Positions 52,241-61,900 of a stretch of 64,000 nt of DNA are shown here, in pieces (the first letter of the stretch is position 1; every line of letters begins with the position of its first letter). Made by a program: the position numbers and the translations under genes. The stretch is from Galbibacter sp048266365 (lineage in GTDB: Bacteria > Bacteroidota > Bacteroidia > Flavobacteriales > Flavobacteriaceae). Below the pieces are notes generated by a model. That model did no database searches. It was not told where the DNA came from and saw nothing but the letters and a program-made list of their open reading frames with translations. The stretch is from positions 620,001 to 684,000 of the forward strand of contig NZ_JBLWZP010000001.1 in assembly GCF_048266365.1 (NCBI RefSeq), given 5' to 3'.

Positions 52241-53035
52241 TTAAAAACCCCTCTGACGTTTGGCCTCAAAGATGATAATCGCAGCAGAAACTGAGACGTT
52301 CATGGAGTCGATTTCGCCTTGCATTGGAATGATGATGTTTTGATCAGAATTCTCTAACCAAGTCTCACTTAGTCCTGTGGCTTCGGTTCCCACAACAATG
52401 GCTGTTGGTTTATTATAATCCACGGTACTGTAGTTTACTGAAGCTGTCAATGCTGCGGCATGTATTTGAATCCCTTTAGCTTTTAGAAATTCGATAATTT
52501 CCGCTGTGCTTGCTGTGGCAATAGTGTTGGTGAAAAGACAGCCAACGCTAGATCGGATGATGTTTGGATTGTATAAATCTGTTTTTGGATTTGCGATGAT
52601 AACAGCATCTAGCTTTGCCGCATCTGCCGTTCTAAGTAGTGCTCCAATGTTTCCAGGTTTTTCGGGAGCTTCAGCTACTAGAATCAGGGGTTTGTTACCA
52701 AGGGTAAGTTGATCAAGATTATGGGTGATGCTCCTTACAACGGCTATAACTCCTTCTGTGGTTTGCCTGTAGGCAAGTTTCTGATAAACTTCTTTAGTAA
52801 TCTGTACGTAGTATTCTGAGTTCTGTATTCCAGTGAGCCCTATTAGCTCATCCAGTGCAATAATCTCCGGATCAAACCACATACTTTCAATAGTATATCC
52901 TGCTTTGATGGCAAGTTGAAGTTCTCGAATACCCTCCAAGACAAATAAGCCGGATTTCTTGCGCTCTCTGGATTTGTCTTTCAGTTGTATAAGTTGTTTA
53001 ACAAGACTGTTTTGAGTACTGCTTATTGTTTTCAA
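52241..53035 (-). CDS. TrmH/SpoU-family RNA methyltransferase
   Basis: 264 residues. An N-terminal RNA-binding domain (QLIQLKDKSRERKKSGLFVLEG) precedes the knotted SPOUT domain: EKPGNIGALLRTADA (motif 1), IVVGTEATGLSETWL (motif 2) and IPMQGEIDSMNVSVSAAI (motif 3). It transfers a methyl group to the 2'-OH of a ribose in rRNA or tRNA. The target nucleotide is not deducible. Confidence 0.94.
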   Translation of the reverse strand: MKTISSTQNSLVKQLIQLKDKSRERKKSGLFVLEGIRELQLAIKAGYTIESMWFDPEIIALDELIGLTGIQNSEYYVQITKEVYQKLAYRQTTEGVIAVVRSITHNLDQLTLGNKPLILVAEAPEKPGNIGALLRTADAAKLDAVIIANPKTDLYNPNIIRSSVGCLFTNTIATASTAEIIEFLKAKGIQIHAAALTASVNYSTVDYNKPTAIVVGTEATGLSETWLENSDQNIIIPMQGEIDSMNVSVSAAIIIFEAKRQRGF

Positions 53036-53219
53036 GTTGCCTAAATTTTAGGCAAAAATAAGGCAAATAACACAATCCTTGGTAATAGACTTTAGATTGA
53101 TTACTGATATACCCATGGATAGCAAGAGTGATAGCATTAAAATTAAATCAAAAAAAAATGGAGCCATAGAATTTGGGAGGAATATTTAGGTTCAATGGTT
53201 TTTAAAAATACAAAAGGTT

Positions 53220-53237
53220 CTTACGGTAAGCCGTAAG
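53220..53237 (+). other. Short hairpin upstream of the 257-residue lipoprotein gene
   Basis: CTTACGG (53220-53226) pairs with CCGTAAG (53231-53237) over a four-base loop, 55 bp before the start. No T-run follows, so an operator or 5' leader element is more likely than a terminator. Confidence 0.4.
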
Positions 53238-53291
53238 GAATTTTATCTTGCCTTAAATACCTTTGCCACCTAATCTTTTATTTGGGGAAAT

Positions 53292-54065
53292 ATGATTTTT
53301 AAATTTAGAGTATTGACAGTGATACTGTCTGTTTTTATGATGTCCGTAAGTTGTAATGATGACCTGGATGAGGTGTTACAGGATTTTGAAAAAGCAAGTA
53401 GAGATCGACTATTTGAATCTGTTGAAATTATAAAAGATGGGGAGGACAGTGATTCTCAAAAGTATAGTTTTACATACGACGAGGACAACACTCTTATAAA
53501 ATTTACTGATTCTGATTCTGATGCCGGGCCTATAACATTGCTCTATGATGATGATAAATTAACTAATTTCAAAGAGGTGGCTGACAAAATTTTTTACAGT
53601 GATTTAATTATTAATCCGTATCAGGGTGAATATAAGAAATTTGTGATTGATAGAATTGGGTACAATGGAACAGGTAATAATCCAGATTGGATTAAAATGG
53701 ATTTAACAGATAAGGAAAATATTACGAAACATGTTTATGTTGATATCAACTACGATCTGCAACCCAACATCTATAAGCCTTATTTAATGTCAGGTGGTAT
53801 TGTTGAAGCTGCTGATCAAGTATTAAGCCCTAAAGAGAGGGAGGCGTATTTTACTAGCAAACTTTTGGCGAAGAACAATCCTTTAACCATCAACTTCCAG
53901 AATGGCAATGATGAGTTAGAACATATGTATACTATTCAGTATGACTTTGATGAAGATAAACGAAGAGTTAATAAAGCGGTAATTACGTATTTTGATTTTA
54001 CAACTGGTCAAAGTCCTGTGGCAGATGTCACAACTGTTATTTACAGTTACTTGAAAGATAATTAA
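53292..54065 (+). CDS. Putative lipoprotein of unknown family
   Basis: 257 residues with lipobox MSVSCN (Cys near 21). The mature part is acidic and beta-rich, with ESVEIIKDGEDSDSQKYSF and repeated Y/F-rich strands, similar in texture to Bacteroidetes DUF4595-type lipoproteins, but I do not claim the family. It stands alone and ends at a strong terminator shared with the convergent DUF3810 gene. Confidence 0.75.
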   Translation: MIFKFRVLTVILSVFMMSVSCNDDLDEVLQDFEKASRDRLFESVEIIKDGEDSDSQKYSFTYDEDNTLIKFTDSDSDAGPITLLYDDDKLTNFKEVADKIFYSDLIINPYQGEYKKFVIDRIGYNGTGNNPDWIKMDLTDKENITKHVYVDINYDLQPNIYKPYLMSGGIVEAADQVLSPKEREAYFTSKLLAKNNPLTINFQNGNDELEHMYTIQYDFDEDKRRVNKAVITYFDFTTGQSPVADVTTVIYSYLKDN

Positions 54066-54133
54066 CAATAATCCTACTACTATTTTAATTTGTGTTGATT
54101 ACCATAGGTGTTAAGTATGCCAACTTATACACT

Positions 54134-54176
54134 AAAAAACAATGAGCTCTTGGAAACTTGATGCTCATTGTTTTTT
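54134..54176. terminator. Bidirectional terminator between convergent genes
   Basis: AAAAAACAATGAGC (54134-54147) pairs perfectly with GCTCATTGTTTTTT (54163-54176). The stop codon of the DUF3810 gene (54165-54167, minus) lies inside the stem, so the hairpin forms within its last codons. Confidence 0.9.
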
Positions 54177-55241
54177 ACCATCGTTGGCTTTGTGGTAATT
54201 CACTAAAAGTGCAACAACGTAGCTATAGGACTTAATTCCTTTTGTCTGGTTGTTGGCCTTTAAAAATGAATTGAATGTTTTTTTGAATAGTGGCTCTGCC
54301 TTTGTTTGATACTTTTTCCAGAAGGTGTCGACTTCGATATAGTTCTTAATGATGCCTGGGTATACTTGTTTCTTTAGGATTTCAAATTGTTCCGGACTAT
54401 TTCTTTTCACTGCGGCCAATGCATAGCGCATGACATATAAATATCCTGAATACTGAAAGTACAAATCGGAACTATTGGTGGCCGCCAAAAAACCGATAAA
54501 GTTTGCCTCATTTTCTGCGGAATACCCTATTTGATGTGCTTGTTCATGGCAACTCACTACTGGATATCTGTAATTGATTTGTAAACCGTTGACCTGCGCC
54601 TCGTTGGTGAATGGGTTTAAATAGCCGCCATAACCCATAAAGGATAGTCCAGTACTGTATAGAGAAGTCTTTATACTTTGAGTTTCGATCTGTAGATTTG
54701 GATATTGACTCGCCAGGTTTTGATATCCTTCTAGGCTCATTTGATAGATTTCATTTCTGGAATAAGGGATTTTAATAAGTGCCGTAGAGTCTGGGTTTAA
54801 CTCCCTGTGAATCGAATTGCTTTTTTCAATAAGGTATTTGGTGTAATTGTATAATTCTTCTTGGGTATATTGTTCCGAGAGATTGAGTTTTTCATGAAGT
54901 GGTAAACGGTAGTAGTTGAAGCCCCATAGCAAATGAAAAAGGGCATATAACACAGAGATAACTACAAGTAATTCTCGTAGGAGTTGTAATGGCTTTTTAA
55001 GTAAACCCGGCAGTCTTCTAATTATAAACCGGATTAACAATAGAATAGCCAGAGTGTATATGATATCGCCTACAGAAAAGGGTATCCATCCAAAAATATA
55101 GCGTGCTATTTTAGAAATAACAGGATAAATTCCAGAGCTATAATAGCTTTCGACCAAGTTTGGAAATAGCCCTATGATCTTTACCAAAATTATTTGAGGT
55201 ATGATGGAAAGCGCAATCAGTGTTTTGAAATGTTTTGACAT
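54165..55241 (-). CDS. DUF3810 membrane protein with metallopeptidase-like motif
   Basis: 358 residues from the ATG at 55241 (MSKHFKTLIAL); an earlier ATG gives an atypical leader. Three membrane helices in the first 110 residues, then the soluble DUF3810 domain with SCHEQAHQIGYSAENEANFI near 225-245, a HExxH-like zinc motif (HEQAH) and downstream Glu. The activity is not established; a membrane protease is plausible. Confidence 0.9.
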   Translation of the reverse strand: MSKHFKTLIALSIIPQIILVKIIGLFPNLVESYYSSGIYPVISKIARYIFGWIPFSVGDIIYTLAILLLIRFIIRRLPGLLKKPLQLLRELLVVISVLYALFHLLWGFNYYRLPLHEKLNLSEQYTQEELYNYTKYLIEKSNSIHRELNPDSTALIKIPYSRNEIYQMSLEGYQNLASQYPNLQIETQSIKTSLYSTGLSFMGYGGYLNPFTNEAQVNGLQINYRYPVVSCHEQAHQIGYSAENEANFIGFLAATNSSDLYFQYSGYLYVMRYALAAVKRNSPEQFEILKKQVYPGIIKNYIEVDTFWKKYQTKAEPLFKKTFNSFLKANNQTKGIKSYSYVVALLVNYHKANDGKKQ

Positions 55242-55441
55242 AAACTCAAAAATAGATAATCTTAGCGGTTTCAAAACAATTAAAATCAAAGATTTCCAAT
55301 TCTCAGTATTCTTTTCTAATCTTTATTGGATTGCAAATATGCGTATTTAAGAATCTTTTATTTTTTAAAAGCAATCCCTGCTCTAGAATGCGGATTTCTA
55401 AATTAACATTGGTATTTTTGCGGAAATCTAAATTTATAAAA

Positions 55442-56905
55442 ATGAATTCAGAGATTAGAACATTAGAGCCGACATCGGTTTGGAATAATTTTGCAGATTT
55501 AAACGCTGTGCCTAGAGCATCGAAAAAAGAGGAAGCGGTAATTGGATTTATGATGGCTTTTGGAGAAGGATTAGGACTTCCAACACTAAAGGATGAGGTT
55601 GGAAATGTGATCATCAGTAAGCCTGCAACGCCGGGAATGGAAAATCGTAAGACTGTGGTACTACAGTCGCATTTGGATATGGTACACCAGAAAAACCGTG
55701 AGACAAAGTTCGATTTTAGTACCCAAGGTATTGAAATGTTGATTGTCGATGGTTGGGTAAAAGCAAACGGAACTACCTTGGGTGCAGATAATGGAATGGG
55801 GGTAGCCGCCATTATGGCGATTCTACAAAGCCATGAATTAGCGCACCCGGCTATTGAGGCTCTGTTTACCATTGATGAAGAAACTGGAATGACAGGGGCT
55901 CAAGGTCTTAAAGGTGGAATTCTAAAGGGAGAGATCCTTTTGAATTTGGATACGGAAGAAGATGATGAAATTGATATAGGATGTGCCGGTGGTGTAGATT
56001 TAACTGCAAGCCGAAACTACAGAGAAGAAGAATCTCCTTCAGGTATTACTGCATATCAGATTAAAGTGAAAGGTCTTCACGGAGGTCATAGTGGTATGGA
56101 TATTCATCGCGGCTTTGGTAACGCTAACAAAATAATGAATAGACTGTTGTTCGAAGGTTTTGAGAGTTTTGGACTGCGCATCGCAAGTATTGATGGGGGA
56201 GGACTCAGAAACGCTATCCCTAGAGAAAGTGAGGCTGTTATTGTAGTGGATGAAATTCACCATGATGCTTTTGCTTTAGAGTTTAATCAATTGGCATCTT
56301 CTATAAAGAAGGAACTCAAAGTGATGGAGCCAAATCTTGTGATTAGTGCTGAGGTAACAGAAGTTCCTACACATGTAATGGAACTGGGTGTTCAGGAAGG
56401 TATCACAAGAGCTATTTATGCAGCTCATAATGGTGTATATGCTATGAGTCCAAGCATGGAAGATTTGGTGCAAACATCCAATAACATCGCTAGAGTTAAA
56501 ATTAAAGAAGGGAAGCTTAAAGTTATGTGTTTAACACGTTCTTCAGTGGAGTCTTCTAAGATCGATCTGGCTAATGCTTTGCGATCTAGTTTTGAGCTCT
56601 GTGGATGTGCCGTTGAGCTGAAAGGGTTCTATCCTGGATGGAATCCGAATATGAAGAGTCCTATTCTAAAGGTCTTGACTGCGAAATATGAAGAATTATT
56701 CAGTGCTAAACCAAAGGTTGTTGCTTGTCACGCTGGATTAGAATGTGGAATTTTAGGTCAAAATTATCCAGATATGGATATGATTAGTTTTGGTCCTACC
56801 ATTAAAGGAGCACACTCTCCGGACGAAAGGGTGGAGATTGAATCCGTACAGAAATTTTGGAAGTTTTTAAAAGAAATACTTGCTTATACTCCAGTTCGTG
56901 AGTAG
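55442..56905 (+). CDS. pepD: Aminoacyl-histidine dipeptidase (PepD, M20 family)
   Basis: 487 residues from the ATG at 55442; an in-frame ATG far upstream adds 37 non-family residues. Metal ligands: VVLQSHLDMV (His), TTLGADNGMGVA (Asp), FTIDEETGMTGA (catalytic Glu pair), ILLNLDTEEDDE (Asp) and SFGPTIKGAHSPDERVEI (His). The family cleaves Xaa-His dipeptides and other dipeptides in the cytosol. It ends at a strong terminator facing the HxlR gene. Confidence 0.95.
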   Translation: MNSEIRTLEPTSVWNNFADLNAVPRASKKEEAVIGFMMAFGEGLGLPTLKDEVGNVIISKPATPGMENRKTVVLQSHLDMVHQKNRETKFDFSTQGIEMLIVDGWVKANGTTLGADNGMGVAAIMAILQSHELAHPAIEALFTIDEETGMTGAQGLKGGILKGEILLNLDTEEDDEIDIGCAGGVDLTASRNYREEESPSGITAYQIKVKGLHGGHSGMDIHRGFGNANKIMNRLLFEGFESFGLRIASIDGGGLRNAIPRESEAVIVVDEIHHDAFALEFNQLASSIKKELKVMEPNLVISAEVTEVPTHVMELGVQEGITRAIYAAHNGVYAMSPSMEDLVQTSNNIARVKIKEGKLKVMCLTRSSVESSKIDLANALRSSFELCGCAVELKGFYPGWNPNMKSPILKVLTAKYEELFSAKPKVVACHAGLECGILGQNYPDMDMISFGPTIKGAHSPDERVEIESVQKFWKFLKEILAYTPVRE

Positions 56906-56930
56906 TTTAGGTTTTTCTAAAGTATAGTTT

Positions 56931-57002
56931 AATATCCGTTGTTAGATTTTGTTGTTTTCAGCTGGTTCAGAAAACACTGAAATTCGATGACGGATATTTT
57001 TT
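56931..57002. terminator. Terminator between pepD and the HxlR gene
   Basis: AATATCCGT (56931-56939) pairs with ACGGATATT (56990-56998), with an inner TTTTCAG/CTGAAA pairing and a T-run after it. It serves the two convergent genes. Confidence 0.8.
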
Positions 57003-57012
57003 AATAAAAATT

Positions 57013-57387
57013 TTATTGAAATTGCCCTATTATCTTTTTCCTGTGATTTAATCCCCACTCCGCAATAGTTAGGGTAAGAGGCTTAAGTGTTTGACCATAC
57101 TCGGTAAGCTGGTAGCGAACGGTGATAGGGTGGGTGCATAACACCTCTCTGGTGATAAGTTGGTTTATTTCAAGCTCTTTGAGTTCCCTGCTCAGCATCT
57201 TTCCTGAAATACCCTCTACTTCTCTCAAAAGTTCAGAATAACGCATGGACTGAAATGTCAGGCAGGATATAATAGATATCTTCCATTTGCCTCCAATAAC
57301 ATCGAAAGCATCATGAATTGCCCTGATGTTACTTCTGCACAATTTGTTTGTCCCAATCAGTGTAGCCTCTTTTTTGTCCATACCCAA
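57013..57387 (-). CDS. HxlR-family winged-helix regulator
   Basis: 124 residues (start at Met 1 or Met 3). The family pattern is complete: CRSNIRAIHDAFDVIGGKWK, RYSELLREVEGISGKMLSREL and VRYQLTEYGQTLKPL. HxlR proteins respond to aldehydes, quinones or thiol stress; a conserved Cys (here C18) often senses the oxidant. It is divergent from the nitroreductase at 57488 with a repeat array between, so that gene is the likely target. Confidence 0.93.
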   Translation of the reverse strand: MGMDKKEATLIGTNKLCRSNIRAIHDAFDVIGGKWKISIISCLTFQSMRYSELLREVEGISGKMLSRELKELEINQLITREVLCTHPITVRYQLTEYGQTLKPLTLTIAEWGLNHRKKIIGQFQ

Positions 57388-57400
57388 ATTTAATTGGTGG

Positions 57401-57450
57401 TTACTTTTTTGTCACCATTACTTTTTGTCATAAAGTTACTAATTGTCACC
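57401..57450. promoter_or_regulatory. Three tandem half-sites between the HxlR regulator and nitroreductase genes
   Basis: TTACT followed by an A/T tract and TTGTCA occurs at 57401, 57418 and 57436, in the same orientation, 17-18 bp apart. This spacing in the divergent promoter region suggests binding of several HxlR dimers on one face of the DNA. A Bacteroidetes -7 type element TAACTTTG (57460-57467) follows, 21 bp before the nitroreductase start. Confidence 0.7.
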
Positions 57451-57487
57451 AAGTGATTATAACTTTGTGGTATAAAAAATTAAAATT

Positions 57488-58117
57488 ATGGATTTAATAC
57501 AAGATTTAACTTGGAGATATGCCACCAAAAGCTACTCCGATAAAAAAATATCTGAAGAAAAACTAAACTTTATTAACACGGCCATCAATCTTTCAGCATC
57601 CTCGTGTGGATTGCAGCCTTACCGCGTGTTTGTTATAGATAATGCAGAGCTAAAAGCGAAACTTGGGGAGACCTCTTTTAATCAACAGATCGCTCAATCT
57701 TCACATTTATTGGTCTTCGCTGCATACAATACAGTGACAACCCATCATATCAAAAACTTAGTGGAATTAACTGCCGAAAAACAAGGTGTAACCGTAGATG
57801 CACTCGATGGATTATTCAGTTCCATGGACTCATATTTTAGCAATAGAACTGATGAGCAAAATAAGCACTGGGCGGAAAAACAGACTTATATTGCTTTGGG
57901 CACAGCATTAATTGCTGCAGCGAATCAAAAAGTAGATGCTACTCCAATGGAGGGTTTTGATCCTGAGTTATTCGATGAACTACTAGGGTTGAAAGACAAA
58001 AACCTGCATAGTGTTGTTATACTTTCTCTGGGCTACCGTGATCAGGATAAGGATTACCTAGCCAATGCCCCTAAGGTAAGAATAGCCACCGAGGAAATGG
58101 TGACAATGATTGGCTGA
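57488..58117 (+). CDS. NAD(P)H-dependent nitroreductase-family oxidoreductase
   Basis: 209 residues. FMN-binding pattern of the nitroreductase/NfsB group: RYATKSYSDKKISEEKLNFI, SASSCGLQPYRVFVI, and the C-terminal VVILSLGYRDQDKDYLANAPKVR. It reduces quinones, nitroaromatics or related toxic compounds. Divergent from the HxlR regulator, its probable repressor. Confidence 0.93.
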   Translation: MDLIQDLTWRYATKSYSDKKISEEKLNFINTAINLSASSCGLQPYRVFVIDNAELKAKLGETSFNQQIAQSSHLLVFAAYNTVTTHHIKNLVELTAEKQGVTVDALDGLFSSMDSYFSNRTDEQNKHWAEKQTYIALGTALIAAANQKVDATPMEGFDPELFDELLGLKDKNLHSVVILSLGYRDQDKDYLANAPKVRIATEEMVTMIG

Positions 58118-58167
58118 TTATTTATTTGCCTATGAACTGTGGTTTGGTATTGAACTTAATATTCCAC

Positions 58168-58225
58168 AAACAAATATAGCCTAAAACCCATTTAATGCTC
58201 TATACATTTTAGGCTATATTTGTTT
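58168..58225. terminator. Perfect 19-bp inverted repeat, bidirectional terminator
   Basis: AAACAAATATAGCCTAAAA (58168-58186) pairs perfectly with its complement at 58207-58225 over a 20-base loop. It lies between convergent genes. Confidence 0.85.
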
Positions 58226-58265
58226 GATTTTCTCAAAAGGTAATATTGGTTTTGAACCTCGTTTT

Positions 58266-58994
58266 CTAGTTCATACTATCCTTTACTGCAGCGGCTTGTT
58301 CTTTAATATCCGCGATATAATCTGCTAGTAATTTACCGTATTTCGAGTCAGCAACTTCAGGAGTAAGAGTGTTTGAAATTGAATCCAAGTATTTTATGTT
58401 AACGTTATAAGCGTCTACAAGCGTAATGTAAGGCGCTACGTAGGAGTCTGTGTTGTTTAGCGCAAAGTTTATAGTGTACAAGTAGCTTCTTGTAGCATTT
58501 TGGTTTGAACGCTGCTGTAAAGAATCCGCTAAGTCGGTATTTCCGGCTCTACTGGCGTCAAAAATTTCTTTGATAAGGTCTAAGTTTTCACCTCCAAATT
58601 TTGATCGAACTTTCTTGTATTCATTCCATTTGGTATGGCTTTCTGAACCTTCTACTTTAGCCTCCGGTGCGAAATAATCCCTTGTAGTTTCAACGGTGAT
58701 GATACCGGGCTCTGCAAAAATTTCGAGCTGGTCGTTTAACTTGTTTCTGTCGTTTTTATCTAAAGATAGTGTTACGACCTCTGGGCCTTCAATGTTGGTG
58801 GTTAACTCAAAGTTAGGATTTCCTTCTATTGTTACGGAATCAACACTTACCATAATGCTATCTTGAGCTTTTTGTAAATATATCTTTCCTTTACGCAGTC
58901 CTTCAACAGTTCCTTTTACAGTCAGATTTCCGGTTTCTTTCCCGCAGGAAAGTGCTATAAGTGCGGTCAGTAGTAAGGTGAATAGTTTGTTCAT
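58266..58994 (-). CDS. DUF4369-type lipoprotein
   Basis: 242 residues, lipobox LIALSC (Cys near 17). Residues about 24-115 form the DUF4369 domain (VKGTVEGLRKGKIYLQKA), usually found at the N-terminus of thioredoxin-like lipoproteins; here the thioredoxin domain and its CxxC are absent, and a helical C-terminus replaces it. It faces the periplasm or surface. Function unknown. Confidence 0.86.
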   Translation of the reverse strand: MNKLFTLLLTALIALSCGKETGNLTVKGTVEGLRKGKIYLQKAQDSIMVSVDSVTIEGNPNFELTTNIEGPEVVTLSLDKNDRNKLNDQLEIFAEPGIITVETTRDYFAPEAKVEGSESHTKWNEYKKVRSKFGGENLDLIKEIFDASRAGNTDLADSLQQRSNQNATRSYLYTINFALNNTDSYVAPYITLVDAYNVNIKYLDSISNTLTPEVADSKYGKLLADYIADIKEQAAAVKDSMN

Positions 58995-59048
58995 TTGTTT
59001 TATTTTACAAAACGCAAATATGCATAATTCTTATTTAAGATACTAGTT

Positions 59049-60308
59049 TTAGGATGCCATTTGCATTAAATAGGCACATAAAATGGCTCCGTATGTTCCT
59101 ACGGCATATCCGAAGACAGATAGTAGTACTCCAACGGTTGCAAGTGATGGATGAAACTCTGCTGCGACTACTGGGGCAGAGGCTGCTCCTCCAACGTTGG
59201 CTTGGCTACCTACAGCTAAAAAGAAATAGGGAGCCCTGATGAGTTTTGCTATCACAATTAAAAGCAATGCATGAATTGCCATCCATACCAATCCAATAAC
59301 AAGTAATCCTGGATTTTCGAATATTCTAAATATATCCATTTTCATACCAATGGTGGCTACCAATATATAAATACAGATAGAACCAAACTTACTTGCGCCG
59401 GCACCTTCATAATTTCTGAATTTGGTAAATGAAAGGCCTATTCCAATGGCCGTAGCTATGGTGATCATCCAAAAGAACTGCGACCCGAAAGAGGAAAGTG
59501 CACTGGATTTATCGCTAACGGCATCAAAATTAGTGGTGAGAAACTCTGATATATTATTTGCTCCCCAATGCGAGATAGACACAGGGACAAACGCTAATGC
59601 AAGGATTACCATATAGTCCGAGAGGCTTGGTTGACGCGATATACTATCAGAAAACGCAGTGACCTTTTTCTTTAAGACCTCTATAGCACTATTGTCTGCT
59701 TTTAACCAACGATCAATTTTATCACTTTTACCTGCTCCTAATAATATAATGGCCATCCATAAATTAGCTACTACGATATCTACCAGAACCATTCCACCGT
59801 ATTTTTCCGGGTTGTACTTAAAAATCTCCAGCATTGCGGCCTGATTTGCTCCACCACCAATCCAACTACCAGCCAAAGTGGCTAGACCTCTCCATACAGC
59901 GTCCGGACCTACACCACCAATAGTCTCAGGAGAAATAATGGAAACTAGTAGTATTGCCAATGGGCCACCAATGATGATCCCAATGGTTCCTGTGAAAAAC
60001 ATAATTAGCGCCTTTGGCCCTAGGTTAAATACAGCTTTTAGGTCAATACTGAGTGTCATTAAAACCAGTGCTGCGGGCAATAGGTATCTACTGGCAACAA
60101 AATATAAGTTCGAAACTTCATCTGAAATAATTCCAAATGAATTAAATAGAGAGGGTAGTAGGTAGCACATTAATACTCCAGGGACAATTTTGTAAAACTT
60201 GGTCCAAAAGGAATTAGAACTCGCAGTAGTGTAAAAGACAAAACCTAGACATAACATTAAGATGCCCAAGGTTACCGTATCGTCTGAAAAAACAGGAGAA
60301 TTTTGCAT
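59049..60308 (-). CDS. DUF819-family membrane protein
   Basis: 419 residues from the ATG at 60308 (MQNSPVFSDD); an upstream ATG adds nine residues. About ten to twelve membrane helices, with WIGGGANQAAMLE and GSQANVGGAASAPVVAAEF, the paired glycine-rich re-entrant motifs of DUF819. By fold the family resembles ion or small-solute transporters; the substrate is unknown. It follows gltD on the same strand but is cut off by a terminator. Confidence 0.92.
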   Translation of the reverse strand: MQNSPVFSDDTVTLGILMLCLGFVFYTTASSNSFWTKFYKIVPGVLMCYLLPSLFNSFGIISDEVSNLYFVASRYLLPAALVLMTLSIDLKAVFNLGPKALIMFFTGTIGIIIGGPLAILLVSIISPETIGGVGPDAVWRGLATLAGSWIGGGANQAAMLEIFKYNPEKYGGMVLVDIVVANLWMAIILLGAGKSDKIDRWLKADNSAIEVLKKKVTAFSDSISRQPSLSDYMVILALAFVPVSISHWGANNISEFLTTNFDAVSDKSSALSSFGSQFFWMITIATAIGIGLSFTKFRNYEGAGASKFGSICIYILVATIGMKMDIFRIFENPGLLVIGLVWMAIHALLLIVIAKLIRAPYFFLAVGSQANVGGAASAPVVAAEFHPSLATVGVLLSVFGYAVGTYGAILCAYLMQMAS

Positions 60309-60370
60309 GAAAAAAAATTTTTCGGGAAAATACAAAAACCCTTGGAATTATCAAGGGTTGTGAATGTTTT

Positions 60371-60407
60371 AAAAAAAAGCTGACCCAACAAAGTGTTGAG
60401 CCAGCTT
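60371..60407 (-). terminator. Terminator of the gltBD operon
   Basis: AAGCTGACCCAACA (60377-60390) pairs with TGTTGAGCCAGCTT (60394-60407) with one mismatch; on the minus strand it is followed by eight Ts. Confidence 0.9.
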
Positions 60408-60438
60408 AAGGTCACTAAAACAAATATAACTGCTTCTT

Positions 60439-61899
60439 CTAGGCGGCCGGTAGGTCACCTTTTTCTTTCGTTGGTAGTGAGGATGATCCCATTAAGTACT
60501 TGTCTACGTGGTAGGCGGCCTCTCTCCCTTCTGATATAGCCCAAACGATAAGTGATTGTCCTCTTCGCATATCTCCAGCGGCGAAGATATGTGGAATGTT
60601 TGTTTGATAGTTATTGCCGGCTTTGATATTGCTTCTTTGGTCAGTGTTTAATCCTAGCTGTTCACTTAGGGTGTCCTCTGGACCTGTAAAGCCTAGAGCG
60701 AGTAATGCTAAATCGCATGGCCACTCCTTTTCAGTACCTTCAATTTCTTGTAGTTGTGGGCGCTCCCCAGGAATTTTAACCCATTTTACTTCTACGGTTT
60801 TAATGCCTTTGAGATTGCCATTAGCGTCTTTTACCATCTCCTTAGTTAGGATACTCCAATTGCGTTCTACCCCTTCTTCGTGAGACGAACTGGTTTTGAT
60901 GGTGAAGGGCCAAAACGGCCAAGGGTTTTCTTCATTTCTATGCTCAGAAGGCATAGGCATGATTTCAAAATTTGTAACCGATTTAGCACCATGTCGGTTG
61001 GATGTTCCTACACAGTCAGAACCTGTGTCTCCACCTCCAATGACGATGACATCTTTTCCTTTGGCGTGTAAATCAGCAGTGGTTTCTGCTAGACCATCGA
61101 CCACCTGGTTGTTTCTTTTTAAGAACTCCATAGCTTGGACGACACCTTTTGCGTCACCTCCTGGAATGGGTAAAGCTCTTCTTTTAGTTGCACCTCCACA
61201 GAGTACTACTGCATCAAAATTATGAAGGTCTTCTGTGTTGTAGTTTACCCCAACATGAACTCCAGTTTTGAATTCGATACCTTCTTCTTCTAAAATAGCC
61301 ACACGGCGATCAATCACTTTTTTCTCTAATTTAAAATCAGGGATACCATAACGCAATAGGCCACCTACTTTTTTATCTCTTTCAAATACAGTTACCGTAT
61401 GTCCAGCTCTATTTAACTGTTGGGCTGTTGCTAATCCGGAAGGACCGGAGCCGATGACGGCTACTGTTTTTCCACTGCGTTTTTGAGGTGGATTTGCTTT
61501 GATCCATCCTTCTTTAAAACCGCGTTCTACAATATATTTCTCTATGAGTTCTATGGAAACAGGAGATTTGATGATGCCAAGCACACAGGCAGATTCACAA
61601 GGTGCCGGACATAAACGTCCTGTAAACTCTGGGAAATTGTTGGTAGCGTGGAGGATGTGAAGAGCTCTCTGCCAGTTATTCTTGTATACAGCGTCGTTGA
61701 AATCAGGAATTAAATTCCCCAACGGACAACCACTATGGCAGAATGGTATTCCACAATCCATACAACGTGCCCCCTGATCGCTTAGTGCCTTTGGTTCGAG
61801 CTCTTTGGTGAACTCTTTATAATCCTTAAGACGCGTATCAACAGCTAGGGTAGCTTCTTGTTCTCTCTCGTATTCTAAAAATCCTCTTAGTTTTCCCAT
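60439..61899 (-). CDS. gltD: Glutamate synthase (NADPH) small subunit
   Basis: 486 residues. Cys cluster CMDCGIPFCHSGCP near 42-55 for two [4Fe-4S] centres, with CPAPCESACVLGI; FAD-binding VIGSGPSGLATAQQL near 148 and NADPH-binding VIGGGDTGSDCVGT near 290. It passes electrons from NADPH to the large subunit. Its start is one base after the gltB stop, so they are one operon. Confidence 0.97.
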   Translation of the reverse strand: MGKLRGFLEYEREQEATLAVDTRLKDYKEFTKELEPKALSDQGARCMDCGIPFCHSGCPLGNLIPDFNDAVYKNNWQRALHILHATNNFPEFTGRLCPAPCESACVLGIIKSPVSIELIEKYIVERGFKEGWIKANPPQKRSGKTVAVIGSGPSGLATAQQLNRAGHTVTVFERDKKVGGLLRYGIPDFKLEKKVIDRRVAILEEEGIEFKTGVHVGVNYNTEDLHNFDAVVLCGGATKRRALPIPGGDAKGVVQAMEFLKRNNQVVDGLAETTADLHAKGKDVIVIGGGDTGSDCVGTSNRHGAKSVTNFEIMPMPSEHRNEENPWPFWPFTIKTSSSHEEGVERNWSILTKEMVKDANGNLKGIKTVEVKWVKIPGERPQLQEIEGTEKEWPCDLALLALGFTGPEDTLSEQLGLNTDQRSNIKAGNNYQTNIPHIFAAGDMRRGQSLIVWAISEGREAAYHVDKYLMGSSSLPTKEKGDLPAA

Positions 61900-61900
61900 C

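Noticed and set aside
55303..55872. 189-residue frame on the minus strand opposite pepD
   Set aside because: It overlaps the start of the well-supported pepD gene on the other strand, has no family features and is explained as a shadow frame.
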